61,475 nt of DNA from an uncultured Myxococcales bacterium (GTDB taxonomy: Bacteria > Myxococcota_A > UBA9042 > DTJE01): the NCBI GenBank assembly GCA_937975765.1, contig CALJUR010000098.1, positions 1-61,475 of the forward strand, given 5' to 3'. The number at the start of each line of letters is the position of its first letter. Position 1 is the stretch's first letter. The notes under the pieces are model-generated. The model did no database searches. It had not been told where the DNA came from and saw only the letters and a list, made by a program, of their open reading frames with translations. Positions 27,542 to 35,462 of this stretch are shown one piece after another. A program made the translations under genes and the position numbers.

Positions 27542-28768
27542 ATGTCCAGGCGCCTCGAATCCGCGTCCGGAATGCAGGCGCTGATGGCCGATTCCTTCCG
27601 CGAGTGCGATGCCGCGGCGAGGGACCCCGCCGGCCGCGTGGCCTGGTGCAGCAGCGTCGGGCCCGTCGAACTGCTGCGGGCGCTGGGGTTCGCGGTCTTC
27701 TTTCCCGAGAACCACGCCGCCATGCTGGGGGCGTCCCGGCTGGCGACGGACCTGATCCCGACCGCCACCGCCGAGGGCTACTCCCCCGACGTCTGCTCGT
27801 ACATGACGTCCGACATCGGCGCGTGGCGGCGCGGCGTGACCGCGCTGTCCCGGGTCGACCCTTCGATTGCGCGGGTCCCGCGCCCCGACGTGCTGGTCTA
27901 CGACACCAACCAGTGCCGCGACGTGCTGGACTGGTTCTCGTTCTACGGGCGGCAGTACGGCGTGCCGGTGATCGGGGTCGCCGCCCCGCGAGGCGTGGGC
28001 GTCGTGACCGGCGAACTGGTGGCGGCGGTCGCCGCGCAGATCCGCGCGCTGGTGCCGCCGCTGGAAGCCATCGCGGGCCGGAGGATGGACCCGGACGTGC
28101 TGGCGCGGGTCGTGGCGGTGTCGCGCGACACGTCGGTGCTGTGGCGCAAGGTGCTGTCGTGCGGCGAGGCCAGGCCGTCGCCGCTGACCTTCTTCGACGG
28201 GTGCGTGCACATGGGGCCCGCGGTCGTGCTGCGCGGGGACGAGCGGGCAAAGGCTTACTACGAGGGGCTGCTGGCGGAACTGGAAGGCCGGGTCGCGGCG
28301 GGCGAGGCGGCGGTCGACGGCGAGCGGGTGCGCCTCTACTGGGAGGGCATGCCGATCTGGGGACGCCTGCGGCAGGTTTCCGAACTCCTGGCCGGGCTGC
28401 GTGCCAGCGTCGTGGGCTCGACCTACTGCTCGTCCTGGGTGTTCGACGGGCTGGACCCCGACGCGCCGTTCGACAGCATGGCCCGGGCCGCCGTCGAACT
28501 GTTCATCTCGCGCTCCGACGCCGTCAAGGAGGGCATCCTGGCGGCCGAGGCGCGCCGGTACGGGGTGCACGGGATCGTCTTCCACGACGCGAAGACCTGC
28601 CCGAACAACAGCAACTGCCGGTACGGGATGCCGGGGCGGCTGCTGCGCGGCGCCGGCGTGCCGTCGGTGGTCCTGCACAGCGACCTGAACGACCTGCGGC
28701 TGCACGCCGACGAGGGCGTGCGGCTGGCGCTGGAGGCCTTCGTCGAGCAGTGCGCGGAGGCGTCCTAG
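27542..28768 (+). CDS. 2-hydroxyacyl-CoA dehydratase/benzoyl-CoA reductase family subunit (HGD-D)
   Basis: A 408-residue protein of the HgdB/BcrC/FldBC family. Conserved Fe-S ligand candidates are Cys36 (AWCSSVGPVELL), Cys85 (SPDVCSYM), Cys125 (DTNQCRD), Cys296 (STYCSSWV), Cys353 and Cys359. The family eliminates water from (R)-2-hydroxyacyl-CoA by ketyl-radical chemistry, reduces benzoyl-CoA, or forms homodimeric double-cubane proteins. Classical dehydratases need two different subunits; only one gene is present here, immediately before its activator. A homodimeric or double-cubane form, or a partner encoded elsewhere, are both possible. These proteins are normally found in anaerobes, so presence in a lipid cluster is notable. 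Confidence 0.85.
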   Translation: MSRRLESASGMQALMADSFRECDAAARDPAGRVAWCSSVGPVELLRALGFAVFFPENHAAMLGASRLATDLIPTATAEGYSPDVCSYMTSDIGAWRRGVTALSRVDPSIARVPRPDVLVYDTNQCRDVLDWFSFYGRQYGVPVIGVAAPRGVGVVTGELVAAVAAQIRALVPPLEAIAGRRMDPDVLARVVAVSRDTSVLWRKVLSCGEARPSPLTFFDGCVHMGPAVVLRGDERAKAYYEGLLAELEGRVAAGEAAVDGERVRLYWEGMPIWGRLRQVSELLAGLRASVVGSTYCSSWVFDGLDPDAPFDSMARAAVELFISRSDAVKEGILAAEARRYGVHGIVFHDAKTCPNNSNCRYGMPGRLLRGAGVPSVVLHSDLNDLRLHADEGVRLALEAFVEQCAEAS

Positions 28769-29557
28769 ATGGGTGGCCCGTTCTTCAGCGGCATCGATGT
28801 CGGGTCGTCCTACGCCAAGGCGGTCCTGCTGGATGCGTCGGGCGCGGTGGCGGCGGAGGCCGTGCGGAAGACCGGCGTGGACTTCGCGGCGGTCGCGGAG
28901 GCGCTGCGGGTGGACCTGCTGGAGGCGGCGCCGCAGGCGAGGGGCCAGGTCGCCCGCACTCTCGCAACGGGGTACGGTCGTGGCAACGTCACGTTCGCGG
29001 ACGAGGCGGTCACCGAGATCACCTGCCAGGCGGCTGCCTGCTGGCACCTGTTCCGCCGCGCGCTGACGGCGATCGACGTCGGCGGCCAGGACACCAAGGT
29101 CATCACCCTCGACGGCGAGGGGCGGCGCACGTCCTTCCTGATGAACCGTCGCTGCGCTTCGGGCACCGGGGCGTTCCTGGAGGAGATGGCGGCGCGGCTG
29201 GACACCACGCCGGAGGGGCTGGAGACGCTGGCCGCGGCGGGGCGGGAGGCCGTGCCGCTGTCGTCGTTCTGCACTGTCTTCGCCCGCGGCGAATTGCTGT
29301 CGCTGATCCGCGCCGGGCGGGCCGTGCAGGACATCGCTCTCGGGGTCTACGAGGCGGTGGTGCGGCGCATCGTCGAGATGGCGCGGCTGCAGGGCGACGT
29401 GGTGCTGACGGGCGGTGCGGCGATCCCGGGCGGCGTGCTGGTGCGCCGGTTCGAGGCGGCGGTGGGGCACCCGGTGCTGGTGCCGCCGCACCCGCAGACG
29501 ACCGGTGCGCTGGGCGCGGCGCTGCTGGCGATGCGGGCCCGGGAGGGGCAGCGATGA
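28769..29557 (+). CDS. 2-hydroxyacyl-CoA dehydratase activator (ATP-dependent, ASKHA fold)
   Basis: A 262-residue protein of the HgdC/BadF family. The ATPase motifs are SGIDVGSSYAKAVLL and AIDVGGQDTKV. Cys129 (MNRRCASGTGAFLE) and Cys168 (SSFCTVFARGE) are the expected ligands of the [4Fe-4S] cluster shared across the homodimer. It injects one high-energy electron into the dehydratase at the cost of ATP and needs a reduced flavodoxin or ferredoxin. The ATG directly follows the stop codon of the dehydratase gene (TAGATG). A candidate electron donor is encoded at 33.1 kb in the same operon. Confidence 0.9.
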   Translation: MGGPFFSGIDVGSSYAKAVLLDASGAVAAEAVRKTGVDFAAVAEALRVDLLEAAPQARGQVARTLATGYGRGNVTFADEAVTEITCQAAACWHLFRRALTAIDVGGQDTKVITLDGEGRRTSFLMNRRCASGTGAFLEEMAARLDTTPEGLETLAAAGREAVPLSSFCTVFARGELLSLIRAGRAVQDIALGVYEAVVRRIVEMARLQGDVVLTGGAAIPGGVLVRRFEAAVGHPVLVPPHPQTTGALGAALLAMRAREGQR

Positions 29558-31668
29558 GCCGGCTGGACGCGCTGTTCCGGCCCCGCGGCGTGGCCGTGCT
29601 GGGGGCCTCCCCGAAGGAACGGACCATCGGTCACCGGATCGTGCGGAACCTGCGCGACGCCGGGTATGCCGGCGGGATCTACCCGGTCCACCCGACCGAG
29701 CCCGAGGTCTGCGGGCTGCCGGCCTTCCCGTCCATCGAGGCGGTCCCCGGGCCGGTGGACCTGGTCAACGTGGCGCTGCGGGCCGACCGTGTGCCGGACG
29801 CCATCGAGGCGTGCGGGCGTGCCGGGGCCCGGGCCGCGATCGTGCACTCGTCGGGCTTCGCGGAGGCGGGACCGGCGGGCATCGCGCTGCAGGACCGCCT
29901 GCTTCTCGCCGCGCGGCGGCACGGGATGCGCGTCGTCGGGCCGAACGCGCAGGGCGTCATGAACGGCGATCCGGCGGTGCGGCTGTACGCGTCGTTCACC
30001 TTCACGCCGCTGGTCGCGGGTCCCGTCACGATCCTGGCCCAGAGCGGCGGCATCGCGGAACTGATGAACCTGCACCTGCGCCGGGCGGGCGTCGGCGTCC
30101 GCTGGTACGCCAGCCCGGGCAACGCGTCCGACGTGGACCTGTCGGAACTGCTGGACGCGGCGGCCGACGACGAAGGGACGCGGGTGATCCTGCTGGACGT
30201 CGAGTCGGTGCGGGACCTTGCGGCCTTCCGGGACGCGGCGTGCCGGGCCGCGCGGGGGCGGGCCCTGCTGGTGCTGAAGTCGGGACGCACGGAGGCCGGC
30301 GTGCAGGCGGTGGCGTCGCACACCGGCTCGCTGGCGGCCGGGGACGTCGCGCTGGAGGCGGTGCTGGACCGGGCCGGGGCGCTGCGGATGCCGTCGGTGC
30401 AGGCGGCCGTGCAGGCGGCGACGGCACTGGCCCTGCAGCCGATGCCGCGGGGCGACCGGGCGATCGTCGTGTGCAACGCCGGGGGCCCCGGGATCCTGGC
30501 CCTGGACGAGGCCTGTGCCGACGGGTGTGCTGCCGCGCCGCTGTCGCCCGCCACCCGCGAGGCGCTGGCCGCGTCGCAATCGCCGTACGCCGCGATCGGC
30601 ACGATGGTCGACCTGGCCGCGACGGCCGGGCCCGCGGAGTTCGGCGCGGCGCTGTCCGCGCTGCTTGGGGCCGACGAGGTCGACGGGCTGGTCCTGTCGA
30701 TGGTGACGCCGTTCTTCGTGGACTGCGACGGCGTTGCGCGGGCGGTCGCTTCGGCCGTGGCCGCGTCCGGCAAGCCGGTGACCGCGAACGTGATGACGGA
30801 CGCCCGGTGGGCGGGCGTGGTCGACACCCTGCGCGCCGCGGGCCTGCCCGTGTTCGAGTTCCCGGAGGAGGCGGCCCGGGCGATGGCCGTGATGGCCCGG
30901 TTGGCGGCCCTGCGCGAACGTCCGGAGGTGGCGCCTCCCGCGGGCCTGCTGGACGTCGCGCGCCTGCGGGCGGTGCTGGACGCGGCGTGCCCGGACGCGG
31001 ACGGCTGGCTGGCCCAGGCCGATGCCTTCGCGCTGCTGCAGTCGGCCGGGATCCGGGTCGCGCCGTTCGCGTGCGCCGGGACCGGGGACGACCTCGCCGC
31101 GACCGCGGCGTCGCTGGGGTATCCCGTCGTGCTGAAGGCGGACGTGCCCGGCGTGCTGCACAAGACCGGGGCGGGCGCGGTGCACCTGGGGATCGGGGAT
31201 GCGGACGGCCTGTCGCGTGCGGCCGGCGCGATGCGCCTGCGGTTCCCGGACGGGCGCCTGCTGCTGCAGCACCAGGTGGACCGCGGCGTCGAGGCGATCC
31301 TGGGCGTGGTCGTGCCGCAGCCCGGCCTTCCCCTGGTGATGGCGGGACTGGGCGGCGTCTCGGTGGAGGCGGACCGCGACGTCGCCTTCGCGCTGGCCCC
31401 GCTGGACGTCCCCGCCGCGACGCGCCTGCTGGGCTCGCTGCGTGGTCGTGCCCGGTTCGACGGGTCTCCGGGGGGGCCGGCCTTCGACCTGCCGGCCCTG
31501 GCGGACGCGCTGATCCGGCTGTCGCTGCTGGCCGCCGCGCTGCCCGGCGTCCGGGAGATCGACGTCAACCCGGTCTCGGTCCGCCCCGCCGGCGAGGGGG
31601 CGATCGCCCTGGACGCCCGGGTGCGGATCGCGTCCGCCGGGACGCCCGCGGACCGCCCCGCGCCTTGA
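29554..31668 (+). CDS. NDP-forming acyl-CoA synthetase (ACD/acetyl-CoA synthetase alpha-beta type)
   Basis: A 704-residue fused protein. The N-terminal CoA-binding domain starts with LFRPRGVAVLGASP, the succinyl-CoA-ligase-like domain has the phospho-His in VASHTGSLAAGD, and the C-terminal ATP-grasp domain contains LGYPVVLKADVPGVLHKTGAG. It makes acyl-CoA from acid, CoA and ATP or the reverse. It overlaps the activator gene (ATGA), so it probably activates the acid that the dehydratase uses. This may replace the AMP-forming aryl ligase of ordinary aryl-polyene clusters. The much longer open frame upstream is a shadow of neighbouring genes. Confidence 0.85.
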   Translation: MSRLDALFRPRGVAVLGASPKERTIGHRIVRNLRDAGYAGGIYPVHPTEPEVCGLPAFPSIEAVPGPVDLVNVALRADRVPDAIEACGRAGARAAIVHSSGFAEAGPAGIALQDRLLLAARRHGMRVVGPNAQGVMNGDPAVRLYASFTFTPLVAGPVTILAQSGGIAELMNLHLRRAGVGVRWYASPGNASDVDLSELLDAAADDEGTRVILLDVESVRDLAAFRDAACRAARGRALLVLKSGRTEAGVQAVASHTGSLAAGDVALEAVLDRAGALRMPSVQAAVQAATALALQPMPRGDRAIVVCNAGGPGILALDEACADGCAAAPLSPATREALAASQSPYAAIGTMVDLAATAGPAEFGAALSALLGADEVDGLVLSMVTPFFVDCDGVARAVASAVAASGKPVTANVMTDARWAGVVDTLRAAGLPVFEFPEEAARAMAVMARLAALRERPEVAPPAGLLDVARLRAVLDAACPDADGWLAQADAFALLQSAGIRVAPFACAGTGDDLAATAASLGYPVVLKADVPGVLHKTGAGAVHLGIGDADGLSRAAGAMRLRFPDGRLLLQHQVDRGVEAILGVVVPQPGLPLVMAGLGGVSVEADRDVAFALAPLDVPAATRLLGSLRGRARFDGSPGGPAFDLPALADALIRLSLLAAALPGVREIDVNPVSVRPAGEGAIALDARVRIASAGTPADRPAP

Positions 31669-31693
31669 CGCCCCGGGTGCGGTCTGCTAGCGT
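31665..31693 (+). promoter_or_regulatory. acpS: predicted internal promoter before acpS
   Basis: TTGACG (31665-31670), a 17-base spacer and TAGCGT (31688-31693) preceded by TGC, like an extended -10. It lies in a 75-base gap inside the plus-strand operon and would allow separate expression of acpS, ACP and the downstream genes. Confidence 0.5.
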
Positions 31694-31743
31694 TCCGGCC
31701 GTCCTTGAAGGCCTTTCTGCGGCGTTCTCACGGCGGGTTCGAC

Positions 31744-32121
31744 ATGGTCCGCGGGGTCGGCACCGACATCGTGGTCATCGAGGACTTGCGGCGGCGCATG
31801 GAGCGCACGTCCGGCCTGGAGGAGCGGGTGTTCGACCCGTCCGAGTCGGCCTACTGCCGCTCGATGGCGCACCCCTTCCAGCACTTCGCGGCCCGTTTCG
31901 CCGCGAAGGAAGCCGTGATGAAGGCGCTGGGCACGGGCTGGGGCCAGGGCGTCGAGTTCCGCGACGTCGTGGTGGCCCGCGTCCCGGACGGCGCGCCCGT
32001 GGTGGAGCTTTCCGGAGAGGCGGCCCGGCGGGTGGCCGAGGCCGGCGGGAGGGTGCTGGTGTCCCTCTCCCACGCCGGCGACCACGCCCTGGCGTTCGCG
32101 GTGTTCGAAACGGACCAGTAG
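31744..32121 (+). CDS. acpS: holo-ACP synthase (4'-phosphopantetheinyl transferase)
   Basis: A 125-residue AcpS-type protein with the Mg-binding GVGTDIVVIE and the helix motif ARFAAKEAVMKALG. It moves phosphopantetheine from CoA to the serine of an ACP. It lies 14 bases before an ACP gene, so it likely serves the cluster's own carriers. The ATG at 31744 gives the canonical start; an upstream TTG frame adds 13 residues with no family match. Confidence 0.9.
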   Translation: MVRGVGTDIVVIEDLRRRMERTSGLEERVFDPSESAYCRSMAHPFQHFAARFAAKEAVMKALGTGWGQGVEFRDVVVARVPDGAPVVELSGEAARRVAEAGGRVLVSLSHAGDHALAFAVFETDQ

Positions 32122-32135
32122 CAGGAGACCGAAAG

Positions 32136-32408
32136 ATGGCCGACATCCCGGCGGACCTGAACCAGGAGATCAAGCGCGTGATCGTCGAGGCCCTGAACCT
32201 CGACACGCCTCCCGAGGAGATCCAGGACGACGCCCCGCTGTTCGGCGAGGGACTGGGCCTGGACTCGATCGACGCGCTGGAGATCGCGATGGCGCTGGAG
32301 AAGCGCTTCGCGATCAAGGTCCAGCCGGACAAGGAGACGAAGAGGTTCTTCTTCTCCATCGCCACCCTGGCCGACCTCGTTCGCCAGCGCCTGGCCGGGA
32401 CGATCTGA
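32136..32408 (+). CDS. acyl carrier protein (first of two)
   Basis: A 90-residue acidic helical protein with the phosphopantetheine attachment serine Ser44 in GLDSIDALE. An aromatic Lys-rich stretch (KETKRFFFSIATLADL) precedes the last helix, as seen in ACPs of aryl-polyene clusters. AGGAG lies upstream of the ATG. It carries the growing chain for the KS, dehydratase and ketoreductase proteins. Confidence 0.9.
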   Translation: MADIPADLNQEIKRVIVEALNLDTPPEEIQDDAPLFGEGLGLDSIDALEIAMALEKRFAIKVQPDKETKRFFFSIATLADLVRQRLAGTI

Positions 32409-32435
32409 TCCGGGCAGGCGGGCCGGGGGAGGTTC

Positions 32436-33125
32436 ATGCCGGAAGCCCGCACCGAGAAAGCCGTGTCCCGTCGCGCTGCCGGGAAGGCGCTGGTCCGCTT
32501 CCTGGTCGGCGGCCTGTTCGTCGCCTACCCCTTCGTCGTCTACCTGGCGCTGACCCGCTGGGGCGCCCGGACGACCGCCCTCGTCGTGCTGGGCGCGCTG
32601 GTCCTGTGGGGCCTGAAGGCGCGCATGTTCGGCCGGCAGGGCTTCCGGACGCTGCTGGTGCAGGTCGGCGGCATCGCGGCGCTGTCGCTGGGCTCGCTGG
32701 TCTCGGGCCACCCGGCGTGGATCCAGCAGATGCCCGTGCTGATCAGCGCCTTCCTGCTGGTGACCTTCCTGTCCAGCCTGTTCCGGCCCCCGTCGATGAT
32801 CGAGCGCTATGCCCGGATGGTGCAGCCGGACCTGTCGGACGCCGAGGTCCGCCACTGCCGTGCCGTCACGCAGGTGTGGGTCGTCTTCTTCGTCGTCAAC
32901 GCCGGGATCGCGGAAGGACTTGCGCTGTGGGGCTCGGTCGAGGCCTGGGCGCTGTACGCGGGCGCCATCGCCTACGTGCTGATGGGCGTGCTGTTCACCG
33001 TCGAGTACGTGGTGCGCAAGGCCCGTTTCGGCCGGTTCGGCGACGGGCTGCACGACCGCCTGCTGGCCCGGCTGTTGCGGCGTCGCGCGCAACCGGGCGC
33101 CGCCGACGGGGAGGTGCGGCCGTGA
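32436..33125 (+). CDS. COG4648-type inner-membrane protein of the polyene cluster
   Basis: A 229-residue protein with about five membrane helices, starting VRFLVGGLFVAYPFVVYLA. It carries the COG4648 signature PPSMIERYARMVQPDLSDAE, followed by HCRAVTQVWVVFFVVNAG. The family is of unknown function but is a regular member of aryl-polyene clusters. The ATG has a strong GGGGGAGG, and the stop overlaps the next gene (GTGA). Confidence 0.85.
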   Translation: MPEARTEKAVSRRAAGKALVRFLVGGLFVAYPFVVYLALTRWGARTTALVVLGALVLWGLKARMFGRQGFRTLLVQVGGIAALSLGSLVSGHPAWIQQMPVLISAFLLVTFLSSLFRPPSMIERYARMVQPDLSDAEVRHCRAVTQVWVVFFVVNAGIAEGLALWGSVEAWALYAGAIAYVLMGVLFTVEYVVRKARFGRFGDGLHDRLLARLLRRRAQPGAADGEVRP

Positions 33126-34573
33126 GCGTGCTGTTCGTGTGCGCCAGCCCCCGCGGCCGCCAGTCCTCCAGCACCTGGCTGTCCGAGTACGTCGAGGCGG
33201 CCCTGCCACCCGGCATCCAGGCCGGCCGCGTGCTGCTTCCCGAGGTCGGCCTGGACGAGGGCATGCCGGACGACGACCCACGCTGGCTGGAACTGCTGGA
33301 CCGCATCCGGGCGGCGCACGTCGTCGTGTGGGTCCTCCCGTCGTACACGTTCGGGGTGCCGTCCGCGCTGCGCCTGCTGTTCGACCGGCTGCTGTCGCGG
33401 ACGACGCCGGCCGACTTCGCGGGGCGCGGCGCCGCGGCGCTGCTGGCCTCGGCGCGCTACCAGGACGACCGGGTGCTGGAGCGGCTGCGGCTGGTGTCCG
33501 AGCAGTTGGGCCTGGGCTGGCTGGGCGACGCATCGGTCGACGGCAATCCCGTGAAGGGCTTCGAGCATCCGGACGAGGCGGTGCGGCAGGCCCGGCGGAT
33601 TGCGCGGGACATCGCCCGGTCGATCCGCGACGGCCAGGTCCCGCCGCCGCGATCGCTGCCCCTCGACCGGTCGGTGCTGGCCCCGGGGCCCGCCCGCGCC
33701 GTCCCGTTCGCGGCCGCGCGGGCCGATCTCCCCGAGGCGCCAGGCATCGTGCCCGCCGCCTCGGCCCGTCCGCCGATCCTGGTCCTGGCCGGCACCTCCC
33801 CGCAGGTCGACGCCGCGGTCCAGGAAACGATCGATCACGTGCGCGCCGCCGCAACGCAGCCCGTCGAGGTGCTGGACCTCTCCGGCGTCCGGCTGCAGCC
33901 GTGCACCGGCTGCTATACCTGCAACACCGATACCGCCGGCCGGTGCCCGCTGCCCGACGCGCTGCACGCGGTCCGCGGCCGCATGGCCCGGGCCGGCGCG
34001 GTCGTCATGGTGTCGCGCGCCGGCGCCGCGATGCCCGACCTGGCTCTGCGCCGCCTGGCGGAACGGATGTGGGGCGACTGCCACCGTCCGCCGTTCCAGG
34101 GCATTCCCGGCGCGGTCGCCGTCATCCGCGGCGGGCCCGTCGCGGACCGGGTGCTGGACGACCTGTCGCTGTTCCTGTCGCTGGTCGGCTGCCCGGTCGT
34201 CGCCGCCTGGACCGATGCTCCCGCGGACCCGTCCTCCCGGCGCCTGGCGGTCGCCCACGAGGTCCGCCGGCTGGAGCTGGCCATGTCGGAGGGCATCCCC
34301 GAGCCCGCTCGTTACGGCGTCGCTTCCTCCCGGTTGGCCTTCCGGGACCTGGCCCTGCGGTGGTCCTTCTACCTGCGCGCGGACTACCGGTACCACCGGG
34401 TCCACGGGCTGCTGAAGGACCGCCCCCGCTGGCCGCAATTCCTGCTGCGCCTGCTGGCCCGGTCCCGCCGGGCGTTCCGGGGCATGATGTCGGGCGGGCG
34501 GCGCCACGCGGCCCGGCGCCACGCGGCGCGCATCCAGGCGCTGCAGGCAGGTGCGAAGGGGAACGTGCCATGA
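33122..34573 (+). CDS. tandem flavodoxin-fold protein with Isf-like four-Cys Fe-S motif
   Basis: A 483-residue protein. Residues 1-170 form a first NADPH-dependent FMN-reductase/flavodoxin fold (LFVCASPRGRQSSS, VVVWVLPSYTFGVPSALR). A proline-rich linker follows. Residues 217-400 form a second flavodoxin fold whose early loop holds Cys261, Cys264, Cys267 and Cys275 (CX2CX2CX7C). That is the compact motif of iron-sulfur flavoproteins that bind one [4Fe-4S]. The C-terminus is strongly basic. It could pass electrons to the dehydratase activator or to a radical SAM enzyme (inference). The GTG start overlaps the upstream stop. Confidence 0.75.
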   Translation: MSVLFVCASPRGRQSSSTWLSEYVEAALPPGIQAGRVLLPEVGLDEGMPDDDPRWLELLDRIRAAHVVVWVLPSYTFGVPSALRLLFDRLLSRTTPADFAGRGAAALLASARYQDDRVLERLRLVSEQLGLGWLGDASVDGNPVKGFEHPDEAVRQARRIARDIARSIRDGQVPPPRSLPLDRSVLAPGPARAVPFAAARADLPEAPGIVPAASARPPILVLAGTSPQVDAAVQETIDHVRAAATQPVEVLDLSGVRLQPCTGCYTCNTDTAGRCPLPDALHAVRGRMARAGAVVMVSRAGAAMPDLALRRLAERMWGDCHRPPFQGIPGAVAVIRGGPVADRVLDDLSLFLSLVGCPVVAAWTDAPADPSSRRLAVAHEVRRLELAMSEGIPEPARYGVASSRLAFRDLALRWSFYLRADYRYHRVHGLLKDRPRWPQFLLRLLARSRRAFRGMMSGGRRHAARRHAARIQALQAGAKGNVP

Positions 34574-35409
34574 CTCGCGGGTGGAAGAGGGACGTTCGCG
34601 GGGTCTTCCTCACGGTCACCTTCTACGGGATGTGGGCCGTCCCGGGCATCCTGTTCACGGTGTTCGTGTTCGGCCCGATGCTGCTGCTGGCCCGGCCCTT
34701 CCCGGGCGTGGTGCGCGGGTTCCGGCGTTGGGTCCGGGGTTTCTACGCCGCCATCCTTCGCGGGATGGACATCGCCGGCGCCCTGCGTATCGCCGAGGTC
34801 CAGGGGCTCGAGCGGCTCCGGCGGGGCGGGGGCTGCGTCGTGATCGCGAACCATCGCACGCTGCTGGACGTCCTGGTCCTGCTGTCGCTGGTGCCCGAGG
34901 CGTCCTGCCTGCTGAAGCCGGTGAAGAAGGCCCCGGGCGCGGGCGGCCGGACCACCCTTCCCGCCTTCTGGATGCCCTTCATCACGGCCCCCTTCTCGCT
35001 GCTGGGATACGTACCGATGCCCTCGACCTGGGACGACCGGGAGGCCCTTCGGCGCACCATCGATCGCTGCCGCGACCGGCTGTCCGAAGGGCGTCCCCTG
35101 ATCATCTTCCCCGAGGGGACGCGATCGCCCGACGGGCACCTGCTGCCGTTCCGGGACCTGGCCTTCCGGCTGGCCCGGGAGGGGGGCGTGCCGGTGGTGC
35201 CGGTGGTGCTGCACTCGGACACGCGCTTCATGCCGCACGGGTCCGTGACGATCCACGCCGTGCGCCGCTGCACCTACCGCCTGCGCGTCCTTCCCGACAT
35301 CGTGCCCGGCCCCCGTTCGCGATCGTCCGACCTGCTGGTCGAGGCCCGCCACCTCCTCCAGAAGGGGACGGCCGAGTACGACGCGAAGTACGGGTACCTG
35401 GACGAGTAG
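34570..35409 (+). CDS. PlsC-type 1-acyl-glycerol-3-phosphate acyltransferase family protein
   Basis: A 279-residue protein. An N-terminal membrane segment (VPGILFTVFVFGPMLLLA) is followed by the acyltransferase motifs VIANHRTLLDVLVL (HX4D) and IIFPEGTRSPDG. It uses acyl-ACP or acyl-CoA to acylate a glycerol- or sugar-phosphate. It is coupled to the flavoprotein gene (ATGA) and closes the plus-strand operon. Together with the LpxL-type enzyme at 19 kb the cluster has two acyltransferases, consistent with a complex lipid end product. Confidence 0.85.
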   Translation: MTRGWKRDVRGVFLTVTFYGMWAVPGILFTVFVFGPMLLLARPFPGVVRGFRRWVRGFYAAILRGMDIAGALRIAEVQGLERLRRGGGCVVIANHRTLLDVLVLLSLVPEASCLLKPVKKAPGAGGRTTLPAFWMPFITAPFSLLGYVPMPSTWDDREALRRTIDRCRDRLSEGRPLIIFPEGTRSPDGHLLPFRDLAFRLAREGGVPVVPVVLHSDTRFMPHGSVTIHAVRRCTYRLRVLPDIVPGPRSRSSDLLVEARHLLQKGTAEYDAKYGYLDE

Positions 35410-35462
35410 GCGGGAAGGTCGCGATTTCATGGGGGGCAGCGGCCCCGGGTCCGGGTACCGCG

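Noticed and set aside
25987..29553. The 5' part of a very long plus-strand frame that ends at 31668
   Set aside because: Only the part from ATG 29554 encodes a recognisable acyl-CoA synthetase. The earlier part is out of frame with three well-supported genes on the same strand.
27542..29557. Benzoyl-CoA reductase (anaerobic aromatic degradation)
   Set aside because: Only one HGD-D subunit and one activator are present and no bad/bcr partner, ferredoxin or beta-oxidation-like genes accompany them. The context is lipid synthesis.
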